Shown here: positions 33,234 to 44,998 of the stretch, piece after piece
How positions within the stretch are numbered: position 1 is the stretch's first letter
How the letters are laid out: each line of letters opens with the position of its first letter
NCBI RefSeq assembly: GCF_003086295.3
Contig: NC_092048.1
Span: 88,888,626 to 88,952,625 of the forward strand
DNA: 64,000 bases
From: Arachis hypogaea
Lineage: Eukaryota > Streptophyta > Magnoliopsida > Fabales > Fabaceae
Direction of reading: 5' to 3'
Program-made: the position numbers and the translations under genes
Notes under the pieces: generated by a model
Seen by the model: the letters and a program-made list of their open reading frames with translations, nothing else
What the model was told of the DNA's origin: nothing
Databases searched by the model: none

Positions 33234-34335
33234 GAAGAACCAAGCAATAAATAAGAGGTGGTCTCGTTCCTTAATAATCAAATGATAATTGGTGAATTGT
33301 CTTTATGAACGTGTTTTCATCATAAGTCATTTAAGTGTTAGGAGGAGTCCCTTTTTTATGAGTCGTTTTTTTTTAGTATGTGTGTTTGTTAAGTGCTTTG
33401 AATAAAGTGAATGCCTAGATGTTTGGATATAACTTCACCTTCTTAAACTAGTGCCTGCCATGCTTGTTCTGTTTCAAAAATAAAAGAAAAGTTTGAACAA
33501 AAGTAACTTGGCTAAATTAGTGACAAATCAAGTAGAATTAAGTGGTGGTATGCATGCTTGATTGTTTAGTCACATCACTAAAATTAGAGTGTAGAATTAT
33601 CATTTTTTATGTAGAAGTAAAAATTGTCTATGGATCTTGATGAATAAATGTCTTTGGCCATGAAAAAGAAAGAAAAAGGAAAAGAAAAAGCCACGGAAAA
33701 AGGCAACCAAAAAGCAAAAAAATTGAGAAAATAAGCTAGGCACCAATGGTTTGAACTTCTGAGACAAATGCCTGTGGTGTTTATGTATTAAGGATATGCT
33801 TGGATGAATAGGTTCTGAGGAGTGTTTCAACACTCGGTAACTTGGGTTAACTAACCCGGGATTATCAACCAAAAGTCCATTATCAAGAGCAACCTAAATA
33901 CAAAACATTTAGTCACACAAAGAGGTGCTGGGCACCAATGTCTCAAGAAGAAATGTGAACTAAAATGCCTAAAGTGGATATGTGTAGTGCACTGTTAAGA
34001 AAAAGAAAATGCCAAAGGCTTGTGCAACACATGACACTAAGCAAACAAGGAGCAAAAGAAGCTCCAAGAAAAAGAAAAGAAAAACAAAAAAAGAGAAAAG
34101 TGCCAAAGACATAAGAATAACAGGAGTCCATAGCAATTTTTGATGGATGCAATGAAAAAGTGATAATCCTACCTGATAAGTATGAAAAAGTGATGCTGCA
34201 ACTTTCTGCATAAAACCCTTCTGATGAACTTCAAATGCTTGCTAATATAGCCAATGTAATTACTTTCTGTTCATACTTTCTTCTCAAATAACTCAGGACT
34301 TGCTTAGGGACAAGCAAGTATTAAGTTTGGTGTTG
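33234..34335 (+). other. Second copy of element E 3' non-coding region and 3' module
   Basis: Near-identical to 27354-28454, with one extra T in a T run near 33366. Includes the AACT-loop hairpin (33844-33857), the CTTGCTT hairpin (34299-34318) and the TAAGTTTGGTGTTG tract before LTR3. Confidence 0.88.
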
Positions 34336-36731
34336 TGATGCCAAGGCATCATAGGCTAGTTTCACTAGCATTTTTCTGTTAGTTTTAGTTGTTTTATGCA
34401 TTTTCTTGAGCTTAAAGTAACCAAAAATGGTTAAATGAAGAACAAAGTAATGAACCATCCAAACAATATGATTTTGATGCAAATTCCATGAGTTTTAGTT
34501 GTATTACTTAAATGCTATGAATGAAAGATTTCTCATGAAATTTTGCAAGACTTTGATGCAATTGTTTGGATGATTTCAGGGAAGAAGAGGCTAAGCAAGG
34601 AAGCAACAAAATCAATAAAGGAAGCTTGAATATCACATGTGGAGTTTAAGTTCCAGTTTAAGCCTAAACTGGAGCTTAAACGCCAAAATCATGAAGGATA
34701 AGAAATGCTGGGATTGAAGTTTAACCTCCAGTTTGACCTCAAACTGGAGGTTAAACGCCAGAATGAAAAGCCTCACTTAAGGAGCATTCCACGTTTAACC
34801 TCCAGTTTGACCTCAAACTGGAGGTTAAACGCCAGAATGAGTATGCCACCCAGGGAGGAGTTCCACGTTTAACCTCCAGTTTGACCTCAAACTGGAGGTT
34901 AAACGCCAGAACCAGGAAGAGTACCAGGGGCCATTCCACGTTTAAGCTCCAGTTTGACTCAAACTGGAGCTTAAACGTGTTCGATAGTTTTTTCACTCCA
35001 GGGTTGCTCTCTCCATCTCCACGTTTAACCTCCAGTTTGACCCCAAACTGGAGGTTAAACGTGTTCGACACCTCCAGGGCCACCATTCCAAGCTTCCACG
35101 TTTAACCTCCAGTTTGACCTCAAACTGGAGGTTAAACGTGTTCGACACCTCCAGGGCCACCATTCCAAGCTTCCACGTTTAACCTCCAGTTTGACCTCAA
35201 ACTGGAGGTTAAACGTGTTCGACCTCCAGGGCTGCCCTTCCTATCTCCACGTTTAAGCTTCAGTTTAACCTTAAACTGAAGCTTAAACGTGTTCGACTAC
35301 ATGACTCTCCAGGGCTACCTTCTTCCATTTCCACGTTTAAGCTTCAGTTTAACCTTAACTGAAGCTTAAACGTGCTTCTACAAATGGCCTCACTGGAAGT
35401 GTCTGGCGTTTAAGTTGCAGTTTAAGCTTAAACTACAACTTAAACGCCACTCTTGAAAAGGGTTTCTGGGCCAAAAATATTGTGATTTAAGTTAGTCTTT
35501 GAGCACAATTATTAACTTAAACTTACTTTGGTATGAAACCCAATTGAATATCATGGTTTATGGGATTGGGCCTGAAGGATTGATGAGTTTGAAATCTCAA
35601 TTTATTGAGTCATGTGTCATTATTTGATTATCACTAAGTTGGCTCAATAAATGTTACAGGATCTGGATCAACAACCTCATCAAGATTATGGATCATAAAC
35701 CCAAGGCAAAAGGAAAGCAAGGAGAGGCCTCAAAGCCCAAGAAGCACAACTGAAGCTCAATATAGAAAGTGTATAAATAGGATAGAAGTTAAGTTAGGGG
35801 GGACTTTTGCACTTTTAGCCAGTTTTCCTTTCTTTGTAATTGAATTCAGAGCTATGACTCACTAAACCCCCTTTCATTGGGTTAGGGAGCTCTATTGTAA
35901 TTCAATGAATCAATAATAGTTTATCTTATTCTTCAATCTTTTCTCTTGAATTTTGTTAGAAAGCTTCTCGATCTAATTCCATTGAGTAGTTGTCTTGGGA
36001 AAGAAACTACTCATACTTGGAATCCTTCGGAGCCTTGGGAAAGGAATGGAGGATTCATGCTAGAGAAGCTTTCTCACAATGGATTGGATTGGGGTTTGGA
36101 TGGATATTGTGACATGTAATCCTACCAAATTGTGGTTCATGAAATTGTGTGGTATAATCAGTGATCAAGCATCATCTCTTCTTATGAACATTTAAACCAA
36201 GGGATTGGGAATTTGTTTGTTTTTAGAGAGCATTGGTGAGCCAAGGAATTGGGATCCAATCATATAAGATTGCCAAGCAAAATTCAATGAATGCATTGGT
36301 TGAGGAAGAGATTTACATGTTTTGATTCGGAGATTTCAATATCTCCTAAACCCAATGAATTCCCCATTTCTGATTTCCACTTTCTCTTTACATTCTGCAA
36401 TTCAATTCTTGCAATCATCCCCATTCCCATTTAATTTCAGCAATTTACATTCTGCTCTTTAATTCATGCAATTTAAGATTCAGCCATTTAATTTTCTTGT
36501 CATTTACTTTTCCCGCCAATTTTACATTCCGCAATTCTCATCTCAAATCTTGATTCCGCTCAACTAGAACACACTTCTAATCCGAATTGCTCACTCAACC
36601 AATCCTTGTGGGATTCGACCTCACTCTATTGTGAGTTTTTACTTGACGACGATAACCGGTGCACTTGCCGGAAGGAATTTTGCCGATCGTGCAATTTCCT
36701 AAATCGTAGCATAACACGTTTATGCGCATCA
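34336..36731 (+). repeat. Element E LTR3 (3' LTR)
   Basis: 2396 bp, same length as LTR1. Differences noted by eye include C/T near the start (TTTTATGCACTTTC against ...CATTTTC), T/G near 36412 and G/A near 36080. Followed by the second AGGAC target copy. Confidence 0.95.
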
Positions 36732-39509
36732 AGGACCTTCCTTAGATTGAGGAGGGAGGCAAGAGGAAAGAAAGTGGTTGGTGCTGAGGAAGAAGAGGAA
36801 TTCTTTGAACCAAACATGGAAGATAACATGGAAAACCATCATGAAGAAGAGGATCACAACCATGGGGGAGGAGGTGGAGCAAATCATGCTAGGGAGGATA
36901 GAAGAGTTTTGGGCTCTTACATCAATCCAAACCCAGACAATTGTGGAAGTAGCATCCAAAAGCCAATAATCCATGCCAACAACTTTGAACTTAAACCACA
37001 ACTCATCACCCTTGTTCAGAACAACTGTTCGTTTGGATGAGGTGTTCAAGAAGACCCCAATCAATATTTGACCACCTTCCTGAGAATATGTGACACAGTA
37101 AAGTCTAATGGTGTTCATCTTGACGCCTATAGACTGCTCTTATTTCCATTCTCACTCAAAGACAAGGCAGCCAAGTGGCTGGAATCTTTCCCAAGGGAAA
37201 GCTTGACAACTTGGGAAGACATGGTAAACAAATTCTTAGCAAGATTTTACCCTCCTCAACGAATCAATAGGCTGAGAGCTGAGGTCCAAACTTTCAGGCA
37301 ACAAGATGGTGAGACTCTATATGAAGCATGGGAGAGATTTAAAGACCTCACAAGGAGGTGCCCACCAGATATGTTCAACGAATGGGTTCAGCTGCACATT
37401 TTTTATGAAGGGCTCTCTTATGAGTCAAAGAAGGCCGTAGACCATTCATCCGGAGGATCTTTGAACAAGAAGAAGACTATTGAGGAAGCCATAGATGTTA
37501 TTGAAACAGTAGCAGAGAACGACTACTTCTATGCTTCCGAAAGAGGGAACACAAGAGGAGTAATAGAGCTAAACAATGTAGATGCTCTGTTGGCCCAAAA
37601 CAAGCTCATTACCCAGCAGCTGGCTGACCTCACCAAGAAGATGGAGATGAACCAAGTAGCAGCAATCTCAACTTCATCAACAACCCAAGAAGGAGTGAAT
37701 GAAGAAGCAGAGGGTAGTCAAGAGCAAGCCAACTACATTGGGAATTCACCAAGGAAAAACTATGATCCATACTCCAAGACCTACAACCCTGGATGGAGAA
37801 ACCACCCAAACTTTGGGTGGGGAAGTGAGCAAGATCAAAACCAAGACCATAGACGTTACAACTCCAACAATAATGCAGCTCACCAGCAATTCACACAGAG
37901 GACATCTCATCACCTCCACAACAACACTTCTCCACACGCTTATCAAAACCAAAACAGCACATCTGCTCCGAATCACCCATCAATTGATGACAAGCTCTCT
38001 AAGATTGAAGCCTTACTTGAAGGAATATGCCAAGAGATTCAAGAAAATAAGGTGTTCAAAGAGGAGGTGCGAGCCAATATTAAGAACCAGGGAGAGACCA
38101 TTAGGAAGCTGGAATTCCAGGTGGGATATTTAGCTGAGAAGATTCCCAAACCTACTGACAGCTTCCCAAGTGACACGGAGAAAAACCCCAAAGGAGAAGC
38201 AAAGAAAGTAAGATGGGAAGATTGCAAAATGGTCACTACAAGTGATCAAGAGACTGAAGACAAGCAAGGCAAACTTTTCGAACAACCTGAAGACAACTCA
38301 ACAAAGGAGGAGGATAGAGATTACCAAGAACCAAAAATTTCACAACAAGAGCTGCTGAAGCTCTATGTACCCTTCCCTCAACTGCTCAATGGTGCTGTGG
38401 GAAAGAGAATACACTCAAGGTTCCTAGACTTGTTTGCATCTCTGCATGTAAACATACCATTCATCAAGGCAATTCAACAAATGCCTGCATTCATTAAGTA
38501 TATGAAGGAACTTCTTCCCAGGAAAAGCTCACTCAAGGGAGGCCAGACTATAGTGATGAACAAGGAATGTAGTGCCCTTATTCAACCTGAGTTGCCTACA
38601 AAAAGAAGAGACCCAGGGAGTTTTCACATCCCTTGTGCCATAGGTGAAACTATGTTCGATAGAGCACTATATGATTTGGGGGCCAGCATCAACTTACTGC
38701 CCTTATCCCTGGTGAAGAGGCTGCAGATCAATGAGATAATGCCCACAGATGTAATTATTAGACTGGCTGACAAAACTCAAAAGCAAACAATAGGAGTGGT
38801 GGAAAATATGTTGCTAAAGGTTGGGAAATACTTCCTCCCAACAGACTTTGTCATCCTGGACATGGAAGAGAGTCACACTCACCCAATCATATTGGGAAGA
38901 CCATTCCTAGCTACGGGCAGAGCACTTATCGATGTAGAGAAAGGGAAGCTAATATTGAGAATCCATGATGAACGACTGAGCTTCAATGTTTTCAAACTCT
39001 CATAAGAAACAGATCAAGAGGACAAGGAACTAAGCACAAATGATAACGAGACACTGAAGGAGGAGACAAGCACTGAAGCACAGCTAGTTCATTCTGAGAT
39101 CCCCTTAATTGATAAACAAGGAAAACAGCAATTGCCACAGCTCAAGGAAAAATTGGAGGAACCTAAATCTCTAGAGGCAGGTAAAGACAGCATCACAACT
39201 CCTTTAGAAAAAGAGGTCACCAAGGGGAAGGCAACCTCAAAAGAAACAAAGAAGAAGGTACCAAGGAGGTGGAGGAACAAGAAAATCCCTACGGAAGACT
39301 TCTCTCCAGGGGATAGAGTTATCTCAGCTTACTTCCCAGATATTCCCCCTAATCTCCCCACTGTACCATCTCAGCTACCTAAGGTCTTCACTATCAACAG
39401 AGTTCTTTCCTTGGAACATGTGAAGATCATTGATCCAACCAATGGATATAAGTCCACAGCAAGAGGGGAGGATTTTAAGCACTACCAACCACCCTGATGG
39501 ACGAAAAAA

Positions 39510-39557
39510 CGTCAAGCTAATGACGCTAAAGAAGCGCTTCATGGGAGGCAACCCATG
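39510..39557 (+). promoter_or_regulatory. Element C post-pol tandem hairpins
   Basis: CGTCA-AGCTAA-TGACG (39510-39525) and CATGGG-AGGCAA-CCCATG (39540-39557), with AAGAAGCGCTT between. The second hairpin starts 42 nt after the stop codon. Confidence 0.75.
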
Positions 39558-40369
39558 TTTTATATGTTTTTAAAATAATGAATAAATCAATGTTTATGAA
39601 TTTCAACCCAAACTTGACAAACACTTGGTGAAATCTTTATCATGCAGTATATAGTGAAGAACAAGTTTGGTGTTCAAAGCAAACCAAGATGCATGCTAAT
39701 CTTGGGAGCTTTGAACAAAACTTTTCATCACAGTGCTTCAAACTAAGTTTGGTGTCACCCCATGGTGCCACCAAAATGCATAAGGATACACAAGTAGTTA
39801 GTTAGTTGAAATTCATAAATAAACAAACTCTTTTTCTTCTCTTTATTATTCTAGTCGTAGAGTTTGATTTTTATGATATTAATTTCCTTATTTTAAATCT
39901 TTATAGGAAAAAAGGAAAAGAAGCATAAAAAGGGATGGATTGGACAACTAAACAAAGAAGGATTGGACACTACAAAAGGAAAGGCTACACACTTGTTCTA
40001 AAAAGGGAATACATTGGAAAATGTTGCCATGCAACATTGGAAAAATGGAACCCCTAAAAGACCGAGCAATCTCATTCATAAAGTGATGATCCTTGTCTTT
40101 TATCCATGCATCACCCCAACCGTCCATCAAGTAACCACTCAATCAATCCACACCCTCCATTCTCTCACAACTTCTCTATATAAATGACCCCTTGTTCCGT
40201 ACCCACCTTCATTGTCATTACTCAATCTTCACCACTCTCTATTTCGGTACAAGACACTCCCTACCCCATTAAAAAACCTTTTTCCCACCTCACTCTCTTC
40301 ATTGCAATAAAACCTTAAACAACCAAAAATATCCACAACTTTGCCACCTTCACATATTAACTATCATTC
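39558..40369 (+). other. Element C region between gag and env-position genes
   Basis: No credible gene. AAGTTTGGTGT motifs at 39662-39674 and 39744-39755, as in element E. Confidence 0.6.
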
Positions 40370-40400
40370 ATGGTGTCTTCGGGTTCTAAAAGAAGGAAGG

Positions 40401-41939
40401 TGGTGCACGAATTGTGAATCACACTTTTCACAACTCGTACCACTAACCAGCAAGTGCACTGGGTCATCCAAGTAATACCTTACGTGAGTAAGGGTCGAAT
40501 CCCACAGAGATTGTTGGTTTGAAGCAATCTATGGTTATCTTTCAATTCTTAGTCAGGAAGTCAATTTTATTTATCAGTTGAATTGCGAATAAACAAGAGA
40601 GTATGGGTTAAAGGTTACTTGTTATGCAGTAATGGAGAATATGTTGGAGTTTTGGAGATGCTTTGTCTTCTGAATCTCTGCTTTCCTCTGTCTTCTGATT
40701 CACGCACGCACGTCCTTCTAAGGTAAGCTGTGTGTAGGTGGATCACCGTTGTCAATGGCTACCATCCATCCTTCCAGTGAAAAAGGGGTCCAGGTGCGCT
40801 GTCACCGCATGACTAATCATCTGCAGGTTCTCAGTTGTACCGGAATAGGATTTACTATCCTTTTGCGTCTGTCACTACGCCCAGCACTCGCGAGTTTGAA
40901 GTTCGTCACAGTCATCCAATCCCAGAATCCTACTCAGAATACCACAGACAAGGTTTAGACTTTCCGGATTCTCATGAATGCCGCCATCAATCTAGCTTAT
41001 GCCACGGAGATTCTGATTAAGGAATCTAAGAGATATTCATTCAATTTGATGTAGAACGGAGGTGATTGTCAGACACACGTTCATGGATTGAGGAAGGTGA
41101 TGAGTGTCACTGATCATCACCTTCTCCATAGTTAGGCGCAAATGGATATCTTAGATAGGAACACGCATGTTTGAATGGAAAACAGAAATACTTGCATTAA
41201 TTCATCGAGACACAGCAGAGCTCCTCACCCCAACAATGGAGTTTAGAGACTCATGCCGTCAAAGAGTACAAAGTTCAGATCTAAAATGTCATGAGATACA
41301 AAATAAGTCTCTAAAAGTTGTTTAAATACTAAACTAGTAGCCTAGGTTTACAAAAAATGAGTAAACTATGATGGGTGGTGCAGAGATCCACTTCTGGGGC
41401 CCACTTGGTGTGTGCTGGGATTGAGACTTAAACAATTCACGTGCATAAGGCTGTTTTGGGCGTTCAACGCCAGGTTTGGATCCATTTCTGGCGTTGAACT
41501 CCAACTTTTAATCCTTTTTTGGCGCTGGACGCCGGAATTGGGCAGAGAACTGGCGTTGAACGCCAGTTTACATCGTCTATCCTTGAGCAAAGTATGGACT
41601 ATTATATATTGCTGGAAAGCCCTGAATGTCTACTTTCCAACGCACATAGAAGTGCGCCAGTTTTATTTCTGTAGCTCCAGAAAATCCACTTTGAGTGCGG
41701 GGAGGTCAGAATCCAACAGCATCAGCAGTCCTTTTTCAGCCTGAATCAGATTTTTGCTCAGCTCCCTCAATTTCAGCCAGAAAAATACCTGAAATTACAG
41801 AAAAACACACAACTCATAGTAAAGTCCAGAAATATGAATTTTTCCTAAAAACTAATGGAAATAAACTAAAAACTAACTAGAATATACTAAAAACTATATG
41901 AAATTAACCCCAAAAAGCGTATAAAATATTTGCTCATCA
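40401..41939 (-). repeat. Element F 3' LTR
   Basis: 1539 bp, TGGTGCACGAATTG...GCTCATCA on the plus strand. U5 block near the left end (GGGTCGAATCCC at 40492-40503). A few GGCGTT/AACGCC palindromes occur at about 41457-41560. Confidence 0.93.
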
Positions 41940-41977
41940 CAACACCAAACTTAAACTGTTGCTTGTTCTCAAGCAAC
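41940..41977 (-). promoter_or_regulatory. Element F 3' module: hairpin plus polypurine-tract position
   Basis: Minus strand: GTTGCTT-GAGAAC-AAGCAAC (41977-41958), then TTTAAGTTTGGTGTTG up to the LTR. Compared with A and E, the outer C-G pair is replaced by G-C on both arms, a compensated change. Confidence 0.78.
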
Positions 41978-42891
41978 TAGACAAATAAAATAGAAGACTA
42001 GTAGGTTGAGAAGCAATAATATCTCAGAGTTTTTGAGTGAAGCTCAGATTCTAATTAGATGAGCGGGACTAGTAGCTTTTTGCTTCCGAACAGTTTTGGC
42101 ATCTCACTTTATCCATTGAATCTCAGAGTGATTGGCATCTATAGGAACTTAGAATTCAGATAGTGTTATTGATTCTCCTATTTCAGTATGATGATTCTTG
42201 AACACAGCTATTTCATGAGTCTTGACCGTGGCCCAAAGCACTTTGTTTTCCAGTATTACCACCGGATACATAAATGCCACAGACACATAATTGGGTGAAC
42301 CTTTTAGATTGTGACTCAGCTTTGCTAAAGTCCACAATTAGAGGTGTCCAGAGTTCTTAAGCACACTCTTTTTTCTGCTTTGGACCTTGACTTTAACCGC
42401 TCAGTCTCAAGTTTTCACTTGACACCTTCACGCCACAAGCACATCGTTAGGGACAGCTCGGTTTAGCCGCTTAGGCCAGGATTTTATTCCCTTAGGCCCT
42501 CCTATCCACTGATGCTCAAAGCCTTGGGATCCTTTTTATTACCCTTGCCTTTTGGTTTTAAGGGCTATTGGCTTTTTTTTTTGCTGCTTTTTCTTGCTTC
42601 AAGAATCATTTTTAAGATTTTTTAGATTATCAATAACATGTCTCATGTTCATCATTCTTTCAAGAGCCAACATATTTAACAGTCTTATTAAAACTCGAAA
42701 TTTTATTGCCTCTTATTCAAAAGATCTACTATTTTATTCATGTTTGCTGATGATGAGAAAAATAAACTATGGCTTAATTGGAGATAAAATCAAAATAGAT
42801 ACTAATTACTACTATATGACTCCTAAGGTGAACTTCTATAATGACACTATCATAGAGTTAAAGCAGAAATTGAAATTTAACAACCTTTGTT
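41978..42891 (-). other. Element F 3' non-coding region
   Basis: No gene. On the minus strand a hairpin CCGGT-GGTAAT-ACTGG (42265-42250) sits beside GTGGCATTTATGTATC, matching the CAAGT-GGTAAT-ACTTG hairpin and neighbouring block of element A. Confidence 0.6.
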
Positions 42892-44010
42892 CTAGGAAGT
42901 GGATGTTCCTCTGATCCGTGGGGTGCTTGGTCCTTCAAGAGATAACTTCTGGCGCTTCAATTCCCTTAAGTCACGCCCTTGATCCTCTTGTTCTTTAAAC
43001 ATATAGGTAAGAATTTGACTGTGTTCCTTCTGTTCTTTTATTATTTGTTCCATAGCTTCCCGTATCTTGGTAACAGACGTCTCAAGATACTCCCAGTATT
43101 CAGATTGAGGGATTTCTGGGAGAAATTCCTGTGTTTTCTTCTTGGTGGGATCATCCTGTGCTTGTTATTTTTCCATTGATGCTTTGGTGATTGGTTTCTC
43201 AACTGAGATATACTCAGTTATTCCCATCCTTACTCCGGCGTCCTTGTAGAGCAGAGAAATCACGCTTGGATAAGCCAACCTGGCCTCTTTAGAATTTTTG
43301 TTAGCAATTTTGTAGAGTTCAGCTGAGATTAGCTGATGAACTTCCACTTCTTTTCCCATCATGATGCAATGGATCATCACTGCTCTTTTAACAGTGACTT
43401 CAGAACGGTTGCTAGTGGGCAACAGAGAATGCCCAATGAAGTCCAGCCATCCTCTGGCGACTGGTTTGAGATCTTCTCTCTTGAGTTGATTTGGGACACC
43501 CTTTGTGTTGGTGGTCCATCTGGCTCCAGGGATACATATGTCCTCTAGAATCTTATCCAGGCCCTTGTCTGTTCTCATCATTCTCCTGTTGAAGGAGTCT
43601 GGATCATCTTTCAGCTGAGGTAGCTTTAAGATCTCCCTGATCCTGTCAGGGTGGGTATGAACAATCTTTCCTCTGACCACGGTCCGATAGTCATAGAAAG
43701 CAGTCCCAGATAGTTTCTGCTTGTCAGTTTGCCACATATTAGCATAGAACTCCTGAACCATGTTCCTCCCTACTTTTGTTTCAGGATTAGCTAGGACTTC
43801 CCAGTTCCTGATTCGAATTTGCTCCTGGATCTCCGGATATTCATCTTCTTTCAGATCGAATCTAACTTCCGGGATCACTGATCTCAGACCCATTATTTTG
43901 TTATAATGGTCTAAATGTTCTTTAGATAAGAACTTCCCTTGATTCCAAAGTGGTTTTGGAACGCTCTCTTTCTTGCCTCTTGGAGTGGGTTGTTTTCCTT
44001 TAGGAGCCAT
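42892..44010 (-). pseudogene. Element F env-position gene, one nonsense codon
   Basis: ATG at 44010-44008. The frame is open to TAA at 43167-43165, after which it continues in the same phase, glutamate/glutamine/lysine-rich and probably coiled coil, to a TAG at 42894-42892. Conserved blocks: EQIRIRNWEVLANP, MVQEFYANMW, PVARGWLDFIGHSLLPTSNRSEVTVKRAVMIHCIMMGKEVEVHQLI. The open frame extending upstream to 44397 is through low-complexity purine-rich DNA and is not part of the gene by homology. No signal peptide or membrane segment is visible. Confidence 0.82.
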
Positions 44011-44034
44011 GATCTTAGTGATCGCGGATAAACA

Positions 44035-44069
44035 CACCAAACTTTGAGGTTTGCTTGTCCTCAAGCAAA
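44035..44069 (-). promoter_or_regulatory. Duplicate hairpin/tract module just before the element F env-position ATG
   Basis: Minus strand: TTTGCTT-GAGGAC-AAGCAAA (44069-44050), then CTCAAAGTTTGGTGTG (to about 44034), about 25 nt before the ATG at 44010. Same architecture as the 3' module at 41940-41977, with a third outer pair (T-A). Confidence 0.65.
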
Positions 44070-44579
44070 AGAAAAGAAAGGAGAGGGATAGAAGGAGAGC
44101 TAGGTGCAATTGTTGATGGAAGGGAAGGGAGGCCGAACCCAAATTTAAAGGGAGGGAGGGTGGGTTTTCGAAAAAAGAGATAAAGATATGATAAAAAAGA
44201 TTGATTTGGAAAAGATAAGATAGAAGATATGATAAGAGAGGATATAGTTTATAATTGAAAAGATATGAAAGATTTTTGAAAAAGATAGATCTAGATTTTG
44301 AAAAAGATAAAGTGGAGATTTTGAAAAAGATATTGATGAGTTGAAAAGATAGATTTGTTATTAAAAAGATTTGAAAAGAGTTGGATTGAATTTGCAAAGA
44401 GGGTTTGTGCTTATGGATTAAGATATATTTGATATTTTTAAAGTAGGATTTTTAGAGATTGGGGATTTTAGAAATCAGGGTTCTTAACATGTTTATGTAA
44501 AAAAAATCATGCATTGAAACATAAAATTTAAAATTAGAATGAAAAATATGTAGAAAAACGAATTTGGCTCCTCCCTACC

Positions 44580-44780
44580 ATCCTGGCGTTTGAACGCCCA
44601 AACAATGCCTGTTTTGGGCGTTCAACGCCCAAATGCTGCTCTCCTGGGCGTTCAACGCCCAATTGTTGCACTTTTCTGGCGTTGAACGCCAGAAAGCTAT
44701 CCTTTACTGGCGTTCAGCGCCCACTGGATGCCCCTTTTGGGCGCTAAACGCCCAAAATGGGCCATCACTGGCGTTTTCTT
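44580..44780. repeat. Cluster of GGCGTT/AACGCC palindromes, element F
   Basis: Seven short inverted repeats of the form TGGGCGTTCAACGCCCA or CTGGCGTTGAACGCCAG, spaced about 25-35 bp, in the non-coding stretch between the pol stop and the env-position gene. The rest of 44070-44939 is AT-rich without a gene. Confidence 0.85.
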
Positions 44781-44939
44781 GCCAGTGAGCTCCCTTTCTC
44801 TGTTTTGTGTGTAGATTCCTTCTGTAACCCTGTGAATTTATGAAAATGATGATTTACCTTAGTATCAATGAACTCTATACAAACAAATAAAAATAAAAAT
44901 AGAAATAGGGCAAAATGCTTAGAGGATTGATGCCCCATG

Positions 44940-44957
44940 GCTGGGTTGCCTCCCAGC
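44940..44957 (-). promoter_or_regulatory. Element F post-pol hairpin
   Basis: Minus strand GCTGGG-AGGCAA-CCCAGC, preceded by AAGAAGCGCTT, starting 41 nt after the pol stop (45001-44999). Confidence 0.75.
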
Positions 44958-44998
44958 AAGCGCTTCTTTATTGTCTTTAGCTGGACCTTGCTGAGCTT

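Larger units (their letters stand above)
19267..36731 (+). mobile_element. Element E: young non-autonomous retrotransposon with three LTR copies and an assembly gap
   Basis: Structure: LTR1 19267-21662, internal region with two intact genes, LTR2 28455-30819 (cut by the gap), 1000 N, a second partial internal region, LTR3 34336-36731. A single perfect target pair AGGAC (19262-19266, 36732-36736) flanks the whole. LTR1 and LTR3 have identical length (2396 bp), and by eye I found only about three substitutions between them, so insertion is very recent. The three-LTR arrangement is either a true tandem from unequal recombination or an assembly duplication. Indel-rich sequence on both sides of the gap favours the second reading for at least part of it. 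Confidence 0.9.
19211..39497 (+). pseudogene. Element C gag-protease-integrase-tail polyprotein, split by E, two nonsense codons
   Basis: Begins with ATG at 19211 in the same context as the E gene (both start MTGRR). It is interrupted after 56 bases by element E and resumes in phase at 36737. The whole reading frame to the stop at 39495-39497 is a single phase of about 938 codons, close to the 935 residues of E, broken only by TGA at 37038-37040 (in the capsid region) and TAA at 39003-39005 (after the protease). Order: acidic N-terminus, gag capsid-type domain (37068 to about 37550), Q/N-rich linker with WRNHPNFGWG, protease with CDLGASINLLP-type motif (tyrosine replaces the cysteine here: YDLGAS, about 38670), then an integrase C-terminal-like tail at about 39270-39497 (SPGDRVIS to GEDFKHYQPP). 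No RT or integrase core between. Confidence 0.88.

Noticed and set aside
40492..40503. Possible tRNA gene fragment (GGGTCGAATCCC resembles a T-arm)
   Set aside because: No acceptor, D or anticodon arms around it. It is part of the conserved U5 block, discussed instead as a primer-interaction candidate.
44011..44397. N-terminal extension of the F env-position ORF
   Set aside because: Frame is open through purine-rich low-complexity DNA. The relatives in C, D and E start at the ATG of a short basic N-terminus equivalent to 44010.
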